Assembly (NCBI GenBank): GCA_016281925.1
Contig: JAEEJP010000061.1
Span: 1-45,451, forward strand
DNA length: 45,451 nucleotides
Origin: Methanomassiliicoccaceae archaeon
GTDB taxonomy: Archaea; Thermoplasmatota; Thermoplasmata; Methanomassiliicoccales; Methanomethylophilaceae
Reading direction: 5' to 3'
The notes under the pieces were generated by a model that did no database searches, was not told the origin of the DNA, and worked only from the letters and a program-made list of their open reading frames with translations. Every line of letters begins with the position of its first letter. Position 1 is the first letter of the stretch. Shown here in pieces: positions 37,272 through 45,451 of this stretch. Made by a program: the position numbers and the translations under genes.

Positions 37272-38360
37272 ATGGCCAGAATGGAAACCGAAAGCGAAAA
37301 CGAATACATCCGCGCATCCAGACTCAAGATTTTTGCCGTCATATTCCTTGCGGTGTCAGCCGTCGCTTCGGCTCTGGTCACCCTGACCGTAGATCTGGGG
37401 TCGATGTCGTTCTTCGACGTCATCAGAGTGATATTCGACAAGGGCAGCCCTGAAAACACACGCTCCCAGGTGATTCTTGTGTGGGACATCTACCTGCCGC
37501 GCATCGCCAGCGGGATAATAGCAGGATTCGCCCTCGGAGTGACGGGAGCCGTCATGCAGTGCGTCCTCCGCAATCCCATCGGATCCCCTTATACGCTGGG
37601 GATATCGAACGCCGCCGCCTTCGGGGCCTCGCTGGGGATAGTCATGCGCGGAGGGGAAGTGGTCGGCCAGAGCCATGCGTCCATCGTCATAAGCAACCCC
37701 TACATAGTCACCGGAAGCGCATTCCTGTGGGCGATGATCGGCACCGGGATAATCATCGCTCTGGTCAAGATAACCAAAGTCGACGCCAACACCATGGTGC
37801 TGGCCGGAGTGGCCATAAGCTCCATTTTCGCCGCCGGGATCAGCGCGCTCCAGTATATCTACAACGATTATGCCCTGTCCGCGATAGTGTTCTGGCAGTT
37901 CGGTTCGCTGGGGAAGGCCACCTGGAGCGAGCTGGCTCTGACCGCGATCGTCGTCATACCGGCCATAGCATATTTCTTCTGGAGAAGATGGGACTTCAAC
38001 GCCCTGGACAGCGGCCCGGATGTGGCGCGTTCCCTGGGAGTCAACGTGGAGCGCCTCCGCTTGGTGTCGATGGTCCTTTCCGCCGTCATTACTGCTGTGG
38101 TGGTCTCTTTCATGGGAATAATAGCCTTCGTCGGGCTGCTCGGGCCCCATATAGTCCGCCTGATCGTAGGGAACGACCACCGCTATCTGATCCCCGGATC
38201 CATGATGCTGGGGGCCATCATCCTCCTGGTAGCCGATTGCGTCGGGCAGAGCGCCTTCGATTTCACGCTTCCGGTAGGCATAATAACGTCGTTCCTCGGA
38301 GGACCGCTGTTCCTGTTCCTGCTGATAAGAGGGTACAGAAGAAGGGGCGTGCTGACATGA
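37272..38360 (+). CDS. FecCD/BtuC-type ABC transporter permease
   Basis: GVTGAVMQCVLRNPIGSPYTLGISNAAAFGASLG; GIIAFVGLLGPHIVRLIVGNDHRYLIPGSMMLGA. Confidence 0.93.
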   Translation: MARMETESENEYIRASRLKIFAVIFLAVSAVASALVTLTVDLGSMSFFDVIRVIFDKGSPENTRSQVILVWDIYLPRIASGIIAGFALGVTGAVMQCVLRNPIGSPYTLGISNAAAFGASLGIVMRGGEVVGQSHASIVISNPYIVTGSAFLWAMIGTGIIIALVKITKVDANTMVLAGVAISSIFAAGISALQYIYNDYALSAIVFWQFGSLGKATWSELALTAIVVIPAIAYFFWRRWDFNALDSGPDVARSLGVNVERLRLVSMVLSAVITAVVVSFMGIIAFVGLLGPHIVRLIVGNDHRYLIPGSMMLGAIILLVADCVGQSAFDFTLPVGIITSFLGGPLFLFLLIRGYRRRGVLT

Positions 38361-39133
38361 GCCTGCATCCTTTCGAAGGAGAAGGCTTCGACCGCGGCCG
38401 CGCGCTGAAGTTCTGGGACGACATAGCCTTGGATTATGAGGGATGCGCCATGCAGGGCGCCATCCCCGGAAAAATAGTGCAGAGGCTGTGCGATATGGAG
38501 GTGCTAGGGCCCGACACAGATGCCATAGAGTTCGGATGCGGTCCCGGAACCTATTCCGTCCCCATGTCGGAGAGGGTCCGCTCCCTCACCTGCGTCGACG
38601 CCTCCGAGAAGATGCTTTCCATCCTTTCGGACTAGATTCCAGAGGGAAGCATAGATCTGAGGCTCGGGGATTTCATGCTCTTCGATCCTGGGCGGAAGTA
38701 TGATGCGGCGATCATGTCCCTGTGCCCCGGGACAGGCTCGGCGGAAGGCATCCTCCGCGCCAACGGATATTCCCGCGGATGGTGTGCCCACATAATGTGG
38801 ATCGAGAATTCCTGGGACAACCTCGTCTCCGGCGTGTGGAAAGCACTGGGCAAAGACTATTCATACGAAGGCCGCAGGAACGGTCTGCTGGAATCCAATC
38901 TCGATTCCCTCGGCCTGGATTATTCGAGGGAAGTCTTCGAGGACGATGTTTCCTGGGAGATGCCTTTCGAAGACATCGTGGCCAGGGAGACCCGCATATT
39001 CGAAGCATACGGCATCCAGAATGCAGAAAAGGCCGTCAGAGAAGTGCTCATGCCTTATTCCGACGGCGACGATTTCTCGTTCAGATGCAGGAACTCCATG
39101 AAACTGGTCGTCTGGAGGGCAGAACGATGCTGA
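38357..39133 (+). CDS. Class I SAM-dependent methyltransferase with one in-frame TAG (38633-38635)
   Basis: MSLHPFEGEGFDRGRALKFWDDIA...DAIEFGCGPGTYSVPMSERVRSLTCVDASEKMLSILSD[TAG]IPEGSIDLRLGDFMLFDPGRKYDAAIMSLCPGTGSAEG...WRAERC. Both halves are in the same frame. ATGA overlap with the upstream permease; ends just after the next ATPase start. Confidence 0.85.
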
Positions 39134-40005
39134 GCGTCAGAGACCTGTCCTTCGGATACGGCGGCAGAAAGGTCCTGGACGGGATTTCGTTCGATGCGGA
39201 AAGCAATTCGGTCGTATCCATATTGGGACCCAACGGAGTCGGAAAGACCACCCTTCTGAAATGCCTGTGCAAGATGCACCCGCCGAATTCCGGGACGGTC
39301 GAGCTCAACGGGGAGGACGTCCTATCCATGTCCAGCCGCGAGGCGGCCAAGCACATAGGGTTCGTGCCCCAGAGCACGCCTCCGTCGGGAACCAGCGTTT
39401 TCGATGCCGCTCTGATCGGCCGCAGGCCGCATATCGAATGGGCGATGGGAAAAGAGGACATAAGAATTACGTGGGAAGCGCTGAGAGCGCTGAAGATCGA
39501 CGGCCTTGCCCTCAAGCGCACGGACGAGATCAGCGGGGGAGAATACCAGAAAGTGCAGATTGCCAGGGCGATGGTCCAGCAGCCCGACGTCCTCATCCTG
39601 GATGAGCCTACCAACAACCTCGACATAGCCAACCAGCACATCGCCATGCGCACGATCTCCGAAGCCGTCTCCTCCAGAGGGATGTGCACAATCATGACCA
39701 TGCACGACATAAATCTGGCCGTCGGGTACTCGGACAGATTCCTTTTCATCAGGGACGGAAAGGTGGCAGCCTACGGAGAGGCCGACATAATCACTTCGGA
39801 TCTGATAAAGGACGTATACGGGATCGAAGCGGACGTCCTCATGCATAAAGGGAGACCTTACGTCATTCCCGATCTGGGATCGGAGCAAAACCGATATCAA
39901 AAATGGCTGCGGACCGCGCAAACGGACGGAAAAAGGTTTTCCCGATGCCGGAATCCTGCCTCCGAAGGCTCCGTCCGGCATCGGGCCAGACCTGTGCGGT
40001 CATAG
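39127..40005 (+). CDS. FecE/BtuD-type ABC ATPase
   Basis: MLSVRDLSFGYGGRKVLDGISF; GPNGVGKTTLLKC; ISGGEYQKVQIARAM; LILDEPTNNLD. C-terminus probably overextended; ends TAG, overlapping the convergent gene. Confidence 0.92.
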   Translation: MLSVRDLSFGYGGRKVLDGISFDAESNSVVSILGPNGVGKTTLLKCLCKMHPPNSGTVELNGEDVLSMSSREAAKHIGFVPQSTPPSGTSVFDAALIGRRPHIEWAMGKEDIRITWEALRALKIDGLALKRTDEISGGEYQKVQIARAMVQQPDVLILDEPTNNLDIANQHIAMRTISEAVSSRGMCTIMTMHDINLAVGYSDRFLFIRDGKVAAYGEADIITSDLIKDVYGIEADVLMHKGRPYVIPDLGSEQNRYQKWLRTAQTDGKRFSRCRNPASEGSVRHRARPVRS

Positions 40006-40533
40006 GAAAGACAGATTTGACATGAGCTCGTCGTCATCATAGTCCGTTACGAACCTGTATACGATCCCATGGTCTCCGATGTAGATCGATAGGTTCTGGG
40101 ATATTTCGGACCCCAGTATCTTCCCGGTCGCGGTCCCGCTGTAGACTTTGCATGGGATCATTCCGAAGTATGTTTCAATCGTCTCCGTGCCTTTGTACTT
40201 CAGAGAATAATCTATTTTGAAGCCGTCGGTCCACAGTTCGAGCTGCTTCTTCGATGTAAGAAGGCTGAAGAATTCTTTCTTTGACATGGATTTGTTGGTG
40301 GTGCTGTATCCCTTGGTCACTTCGACGATGCAATCGTTCCCGTCGACGCTCTTGATTTCATATGTGACATCATCCATCTCGATCCAGTCGCCGACCTTCA
40401 CATCATGAGACAGTATCCAATCGTCAGGAGTGGTCTCCCACTCCTTATCGCCGCCTCCCATCAGGAAGAAAGCCGCTACCGCCACGACGGCGACGATTCC
40501 GACCGCCGTCAAGGCAATGACAAGTTTGTTCAT
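40000..40533 (-). CDS. Hypothetical membrane-anchored extracytoplasmic protein (177 aa)
   Basis: N-terminal TM MNKLVIALTAVGIVAVVAVAAFFLMGGGDKEW, then a beta-rich sequence. Confidence 0.7.
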   Translation of the reverse strand: MNKLVIALTAVGIVAVVAVAAFFLMGGGDKEWETTPDDWILSHDVKVGDWIEMDDVTYEIKSVDGNDCIVEVTKGYSTTNKSMSKKEFFSLLTSKKQLELWTDGFKIDYSLKYKGTETIETYFGMIPCKVYSGTATGKILGSEISQNLSIYIGDHGIVYRFVTDYDDDELMSNLSFL

Positions 40534-40740
40534 AAAACTCCCATGCAGAAACGCTAATAACAGATTCAGTTTTGATGCCTAAAATCTTTATATATAAGAT
40601 TCTGCGGAACCGGTCTGGATGCGGCCGTATGCCGCCGATTCTTTGCAGTTTCTCCGGAAAAGCGATGCGACGACGCGATTTGCGCTGGACACCGCACCCG
40701 CTGATTCCAGCATTCGGACCATGTGCGGATTCTCGCCTCG

Positions 40741-40769
40741 GAACCTCATCCTGAGGCATACGGCGCCTT
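40741..40769. repeat. 29-nt exact repeat of the GNAT 3' end
   Basis: GAACCTCATCCTGAGGCATACGGCGCCTT at 40741-40769 and 42521-42549. Confidence 0.9.
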
Positions 40770-40783
40770 GAAAACCAGCACAT

Positions 40784-40925
40784 TCATCAGAGACGGGATG
40801 GTGGCGGCCTACGGAGAGGCCGATATAATCACTCCGGATCTGATAAGGGACGTATACGGGATCGAAGCGGACGTCCTCACACATAAAGGCAAGCTTATGT
40901 AATTCCCGATCTGGGATCGGAACGA
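40784..40925 (+). pseudogene. Duplicated 3' fragment of the 39127..40005 ATPase
   Basis: MVAAYGEADIITPDLIRDVYGIEADVLTHKGKLM* nearly matches KVAAYGEADIITSDLIKDVYGIEADVLMHKGRPYVIPDLGSE (39747-39890), including downstream ATTCCCGATCTGGGATCGGA. Confidence 0.88.
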
Positions 40926-42413
40926 AGCCGTCTGCCTGCCCATCTTCACATCCGATTCGGTGATGGTTCCCAGCTCCTGGAGATACATCCACAGGGCCAT
41001 GGCATTGTCTCCGACGCCAGTATAGGCATATCCGGTGAGAGCCGCTATGCCGTCCCCGCCTTTGGCCAGATAGTCGGTGGCACAGATGGAATAGATGCTG
41101 TCTGGGACGACTTCGGAGCCGCCCACATATATGGACACTACCCTGGAACCAACTTCGGCGGCCGGATCGTACGTCACGGTCATCCCGGAAATCTGAAGCA
41201 GTCCCCCGCTGCCCGTTCCGAGATGCGCATAGGACCCTTCCATCAACTCGTACAGGCTGCGCCCTTCAACCTCCATGCGGACCAGATCGTCCTGGAATGG
41301 CAGCACGGCATATACATCGTTCAGGGTGATCTCTCCGGCCTGGATGCTGGAGCGGATGGTCCCGGAATTGATTGCGGCCACGTAGCTCCTGCCGTACCAG
41401 CGCATCGCATCGGCCACAAGGTCCCCCATGCTCGTCTCTTTGGAACGGATGTCGTTTCTTTCCCCGTTGAGGAACGTCTCTGACGTAGCTATGCTGGTCT
41501 CCAGCACGGCGGAGCATTCCTCCCTGACTTTCCTGACGGCTTCGTCCACCTGCTCATCGCGCAGAGGCTCGCCGGCGTACAGGCTCGCTTCCGTCTTTCC
41601 GCCGTCCATCCTGACTATTCCGAACGAGGTGCAATGGCCTCCGGTGCTGGCGATGACTGTATCGGTCGGGATGAGGTCGATGCCTTCGGCCTTTCCGCCC
41701 TCCATGGCGGTGTGGCTGTGGCCGTCTATGAACAGGTCAATACCCCGGACGCGATCGCATATTTCGTCGGATGTGACCGTCACCCCCTCCACGCCTATGT
41801 GGCCAATAGCGATCACCTTGTCTGCGCCCATGCCGCGGAGCAGCGGGACCATGCGGGACGCCGCTTCCACGGGATCGGTGACGATAGCTTCCCCCATACT
41901 GCCGGCTTTGACGGTTGACATCGAATCCGGTGTCAGCAGCCCGAAGAACCCGACCTTCATGCCGCTCTTCTCGAGGAGGACGCATTCCGAAAATACGCTG
42001 CTCCCGTCGGGATAGATGAGATTGGCGCATATGAGAGGATAATTGAGCGAGGCAGCCCTTTCCAGCAGCACCGGGAAACCGAAATCGAACTCATGGTTCC
42101 CAGGGACCCCGACATCGTACCCCACGCTGTTCATCACATCCACGGAAGCCTTGCCCTGCGTGATCGTGCCGAACGGCGCGCCCTGCAGGAAATCGCCGGC
42201 ATCGACTGTGAAGACGGTGTTCCCCTCGGATTCCATGGAATCCTTGAGGGCCCCGAGAGTGGACAGGCCCAGCCCGTCATCGTAATAGCAGTGCGTATCA
42301 TTGGAATGCAGTATGACGAGGGATCCGCTGTCATCGTCATGCATGACGTATGTGAGCGCCAGTATGGCGATGATGGCGATCGCCGCGGCTGCGGCCAGGC
42401 GTATGGAACGCAT
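40809..42413 (-). CDS. UshA-like 5'-nucleotidase / 2',3'-cyclic phosphodiesterase, membrane-anchored; C-terminus altered
   Basis: MRSIRLAAAAAIAIIAILALTYVMHDDDSGSLVILHSNDTHCYYDD...VDAGDFLQGAPFG...VGVPGNHEFDFG. Last ~35 aa are antisense to the duplicated ATPase fragment. Confidence 0.92.
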   Translation of the reverse strand: MRSIRLAAAAAIAIIAILALTYVMHDDDSGSLVILHSNDTHCYYDDGLGLSTLGALKDSMESEGNTVFTVDAGDFLQGAPFGTITQGKASVDVMNSVGYDVGVPGNHEFDFGFPVLLERAASLNYPLICANLIYPDGSSVFSECVLLEKSGMKVGFFGLLTPDSMSTVKAGSMGEAIVTDPVEAASRMVPLLRGMGADKVIAIGHIGVEGVTVTSDEICDRVRGIDLFIDGHSHTAMEGGKAEGIDLIPTDTVIASTGGHCTSFGIVRMDGGKTEASLYAGEPLRDEQVDEAVRKVREECSAVLETSIATSETFLNGERNDIRSKETSMGDLVADAMRWYGRSYVAAINSGTIRSSIQAGEITLNDVYAVLPFQDDLVRMEVEGRSLYELMEGSYAHLGTGSGGLLQISGMTVTYDPAAEVGSRVVSIYVGGSEVVPDSIYSICATDYLAKGGDGIAALTGYAYTGVGDNAMALWMYLQELGTITESDVKMGRQTASFRSQIGNYISLPLCVRTSASIPYTSLIRSGVIISASP

Positions 42414-42517
42414 AAAAAAGCGACGTGCCTGTACAATATAAACGATGCCCTGTCTGCTCCGGAAGTTTCGGGAGCATCTGAACCGATGCTGAGATCAGTC
42501 CCGGCCGGTCATCGGCC

Positions 42518-43000
42518 TCAGAACCTCATCCTGAGGCATACGGCGCCTTCCCTCTGGCAGCAGGGGCATATCCCGTCCTCGGTGAAGCCCATCCTCCTGC
42601 AGAGCCTGTCGAACGTCCCTCTGCTGTCCAGCGAATGGACGGACAGGGAATCCCTGCCCTCATTTATCTTCATGGACATGACCGCTTTTAGAAGACGTTC
42701 GCCGGCCTCTTCCAGAGCGCCGTCGGCAGCATAGATGAAATCGATCCTATCGGAGCGGTAGCCCGCGAAACCGACGGCTTCCGCACCGTCGAGCGCGAGA
42801 AGCACCGTGCCCGCATACTCCGCAGGTTCCGGGAGGCCGTTCTCCTCCCTGTACTCCCGCATTATGGAATCCCTGAGCTCCGGAAAAGCATCCCCTCTGC
42901 ATATTCTGAGCATTTCCGATGCGGAATACGGTCCGGGAGATAATAACTGCGGCCCGGATCCCCGGCGGATCGGCATGCCTCCCACGAGCATGCAGGACAT
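42518..43000 (-). CDS. GNAT-like N-acetyltransferase
   Basis: 160 aa; MLRICRGDAFPELRDSIMREYREENGL...LLALDGAEAVGFAGYRSDRIDFIYAADGALEEAGERLLKAVM...RLCRRMGFTEDG. Confidence 0.65.
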   Translation of the reverse strand: MSCMLVGGMPIRRGSGPQLLSPGPYSASEMLRICRGDAFPELRDSIMREYREENGLPEPAEYAGTVLLALDGAEAVGFAGYRSDRIDFIYAADGALEEAGERLLKAVMSMKINEGRDSLSVHSLDSRGTFDRLCRRMGFTEDGICPCCQREGAVCLRMRF

Positions 43001-43755
43001 CGGAGAGGAACGACCACTTTATGCCCGCCCACCTCGGCGATTTCCGCATCCACCCCGTAGACGTCTTTGATGGCGGCAGCGGTGATCGTCTCCATCCCTC
43101 CCATCGAATAGATCCTGCGGTCCTTGACCATCAGGAACTTGTCCGAGAAGCGGAGGGCCAGATTGAGGTCGTGCATCGTCACCACCGCGGCGACGTTGCG
43201 CCTCCTGACCTCCTCGCGGACGATTCTCATGACTTCCAGCTGGTTCTTCAGATCCAGTGCGGATGTCGGTTCGTCCAGAAGCATCACGTCCGTCTGCTGC
43301 ACGATCGTCCTGGCGAGAGCGACCTTCTGGGATTCCCCTCCGGACATCTCCGTGACGTTCCTCAGGGCGTAGTCTTCCAGGCCCAGCCTGCAGATGGAAT
43401 CCTTGACGATCTCGTAGTCCCTCTTCGTCGCGTCCCATTCGATGTACGGCTTCCTTCCGAGGAGGATGGCGTCGAATACGGAAGTGGAGGAGAACCGGCC
43501 TCCCTGGATGACGAAGCTCATCTTCTGCGCCAGCTCTCTGGCAGACAGGCATGAGATATCGCATCCCGAGACCGAGACGCTGCCGGAGGACATCCTGAGG
43601 ATCCTGTTTATGCATTTGAGCAGCGTGGATTTCCCTGCTCCGTTCACTCCCAGAATGGAGACGACCTCCCCCGGCATGACCTCGAATGACACGTCCTTTA
43701 TCACATCCAGGGAGGGATAACTGAAGCTCAGTCCGCTGACGGTCAGTATCGACAT
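42862..43755 (-). CDS. FecE/BtuD-type ABC ATPase
   Basis: MSILTVSGLSFSYPSLDVIKDVSFEV; GVNGAGKSTLLKC; MSGGESQKVALARTI; MLLDEPTSALD. C-terminus overlaps the GNAT gene by ~139 nt. Confidence 0.92.
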   Translation of the reverse strand: MSILTVSGLSFSYPSLDVIKDVSFEVMPGEVVSILGVNGAGKSTLLKCINRILRMSSGSVSVSGCDISCLSARELAQKMSFVIQGGRFSSTSVFDAILLGRKPYIEWDATKRDYEIVKDSICRLGLEDYALRNVTEMSGGESQKVALARTIVQQTDVMLLDEPTSALDLKNQLEVMRIVREEVRRRNVAAVVTMHDLNLALRFSDKFLMVKDRRIYSMGGMETITAAAIKDVYGVDAEIAEVGGHKVVVPLRCPACSWEACRSAGDPGRSYYLPDRIPHRKCSEYAEGMLFRSSGIP

Positions 43756-44819
43756 TCCCTGGCGCCTCCTTTTCTCCTCAGAAGCAGCCATAGGAACAGC
43801 GGGCCTCCCAGAAGCGAGGTGACCGCGCCTACGGGGATCACTATCGGCGACAGAACCACATTGGCGGCCAGGTCCGAAGCCATCATGACCACTGAACCTG
43901 CCAGCATTGAAGCCGGGATAAGGTAGCGATGGTCGTCGCCGACCACCAGGCGCATCATCTGGGGCCCGATCAGCCCGATGAAACCGATCATCCCCATGAA
44001 CGAGACGTCCACGGCCGTGATCAGGGATGCGAGGATCATCCCCAGAGCTATCAGCTTTCCCGTGTTCACCCCCAGGCTTCTGGCGAGCTCGTCTCCGTTG
44101 GCCAAAGCATTATAGTTCCACCTCATCAGATAGAAATAGACGGCGCAGACTGCGGTTACTGCTGCGATGATCTCCAGCTCATCGACGGAGACCCTGGACA
44201 GATCGCCGAATGACCAGAAGACGGCGGTGCCCAGAGCCGTGTCGTTGGCGAAATACTGAAGGATGGTCGTCCCCGCGGTGAATATCGAGCCCACTGCGAC
44301 CCCTGCCAAGACTATGGACGGCGGCGAGAAGCTGGTCCTTTTCGATAAGAGAACGATCAGGAACACTGTCAGCATGGAGAACGCGAATGCCAGCATGGTG
44401 ACTATGTAGGGGTTGGTCACCGTCGAGGCATAAGCTCCGGTAGCCGCGCCGGCCCCCAATATTATGATCCCGAAATTGGCTCCGAACACGGCGGCGTTGG
44501 TGACTCCGAGCGTGGAAGGCGATGCCAGCGGGTTCTTGAGATTGTTCTGCATCACGCATCCGGCCATGGACAGGCCGGCTCCGGCGACCATGGCGGTGGC
44601 CACCCTGGGCATACGCTGCTCCCATATTATGCGCGAGAAGGGGTCGTCCCCGCGGTTCATGATCGCGGTTATGACCTGGTCTGCCGTGAGGCTCACCGAC
44701 CCCGCGAAAATCTCCACGACAGCCAGAAGGGCGACGAGAGCCAGCAGCGCTGCGAGCGCCAGACGCTTGCGCCCGACATGAGCCTCGTACTGCGCTATGC
44801 CCTCGTCGTCGCGTTTCAT
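43743..44819 (-). CDS. FecCD/BtuC-type ABC transporter permease
   Basis: MKRDDEGIAQYEAHVGRKRLALAALL...; SMAGCVMQNNLKNPLASPSTLGVTNAAVFGANFG; GFIGLIGPQMMRLVVGDDHRYLIPASMLAG. Confidence 0.93.
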   Translation of the reverse strand: MKRDDEGIAQYEAHVGRKRLALAALLALVALLAVVEIFAGSVSLTADQVITAIMNRGDDPFSRIIWEQRMPRVATAMVAGAGLSMAGCVMQNNLKNPLASPSTLGVTNAAVFGANFGIIILGAGAATGAYASTVTNPYIVTMLAFAFSMLTVFLIVLLSKRTSFSPPSIVLAGVAVGSIFTAGTTILQYFANDTALGTAVFWSFGDLSRVSVDELEIIAAVTAVCAVYFYLMRWNYNALANGDELARSLGVNTGKLIALGMILASLITAVDVSFMGMIGFIGLIGPQMMRLVVGDDHRYLIPASMLAGSVVMMASDLAANVVLSPIVIPVGAVTSLLGGPLFLWLLLRRKGGARECRY

Positions 44820-45451
44820 GCCTTGGACCTCGAATCCCAATATACTGTGGTGAAATCCGATCTGAAGCCGGAATCCACTTCGCCTCCCTCGGATATGGAA
44901 TCCACGAACCTCCTCGCCAGCGCGTCCGGATCGTCCTCTCCAGATCTGGCGAGCATCCCTCTGACGCGGTCTAGAGCTTCGTCGGAGGGCATCCTTCCGG
45001 CCACCGAGACATCGCGCTCGTAATGCATCATGGGGTAGTATCCCATGTCCCACAGAACCTGGAACGCATAGGCCGGGATGTCGTCTCCGTGCGCGTTCCT
45101 GAACTCTTTTCCGGTGAAATCCGCGAGCTTCCTGTCGATGACGTCCACCCGGCGGGTGCAGAATGTGACGAATCCCCAGCCCCTGACCACCGATGCGAGC
45201 TTTCTGAGCGAATCGGCGGAACCGATGGCCGGGGTGCAATGCGCTATCGCCACGTCGAACCCGCCGGAATAATCCGGCCCGGAAATATCCTGCACCCTCC
45301 AGTCGGATCTTGCGAAGGACGCATTGTCCGCGTCCTCGCGTCCGGCCAGGATCCTGGCGTGGGCCACCATGGATTCCGAGAAATCGGTGCCGAGAACCCT
45401 GCCTGCCAGACGCGAGAGCGCGATGCTGTACTGTCCGGCGCCGCATCCCAC
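44816..45451 (-). CDS. Class I SAM-dependent methyltransferase (partial at window edge)
   Basis: MGCGAGQYSIALSRLAGRVLGTDFSESMVAHARILAG...DVAIAHCTPAIGSADSLRKLASVVRGWGFVTFCTRRVD. ATGA overlap with the downstream permease. Confidence 0.85.
   Translation of the reverse strand: MGCGAGQYSIALSRLAGRVLGTDFSESMVAHARILAGREDADNASFARSDWRVQDISGPDYSGGFDVAIAHCTPAIGSADSLRKLASVVRGWGFVTFCTRRVDVIDRKLADFTGKEFRNAHGDDIPAYAFQVLWDMGYYPMMHYERDVSVAGRMPSDEALDRVRGMLARSGEDDPDALARRFVDSISEGGEVDSGFRSDFTTVYWDSRSKA

Noticed and set aside
1-45451. CRISPR arrays, tRNA or rRNA genes
   Set aside because: No regularly spaced repeats, cloverleaf-like sequences or conserved rRNA strings were noticed. A tRNAscan or CRISPR-finder run would be decisive.

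Overview
This 45.5 kb high-GC window looks archaeal, probably a Methanomassiliicoccales-type gut or rumen methanogen. That host call is inferred from gene content and in-frame amber codons; no marker gene is present. It contains: (i) at least five partial or complete BtuCDF/FecBCD-type metal-chelate or cobamide ABC importer sets, plus a ZnuABC set; (ii) a ~9 kb three-module NRPS (A-PCP-C-A-PCP-C-A-PCP-reductase), followed on the same strand by an Sfp-type phosphopantetheinyl transferase, a membrane SpoIIE/RsbU-type phosphatase fused to an RsbW-like ATPase, and an RsbV-like STAS protein, i.e. a candidate archaeal NRPS locus with its own partner-switching module; (iii) a 1064-aa secreted protein with two Big_2 domains and a tandem duplication of [dockerin-like + substrate-binding domain]; (iv) amt-glnK-trpD, a UspA protein, an ACT/metallo-beta-lactamase fusion, an SNF symporter, a UshA-like 5'-nucleotidase and a GNAT. 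Two genes, a SAM methyltransferase inside an importer operon and a YdeI-family protein, are each interrupted by one in-frame TAG with homology continuing in the same frame. These are candidate pyrrolysine/amber-readthrough sites or recent nonsense mutations. Several gene-fragment duplications and rearrangement scars are visible (around 684, 6541, 32.6 kb and 40.7-40.9 kb). No tRNA, rRNA or CRISPR was recognised. All family calls are from reading motifs by eye; no searches were run.
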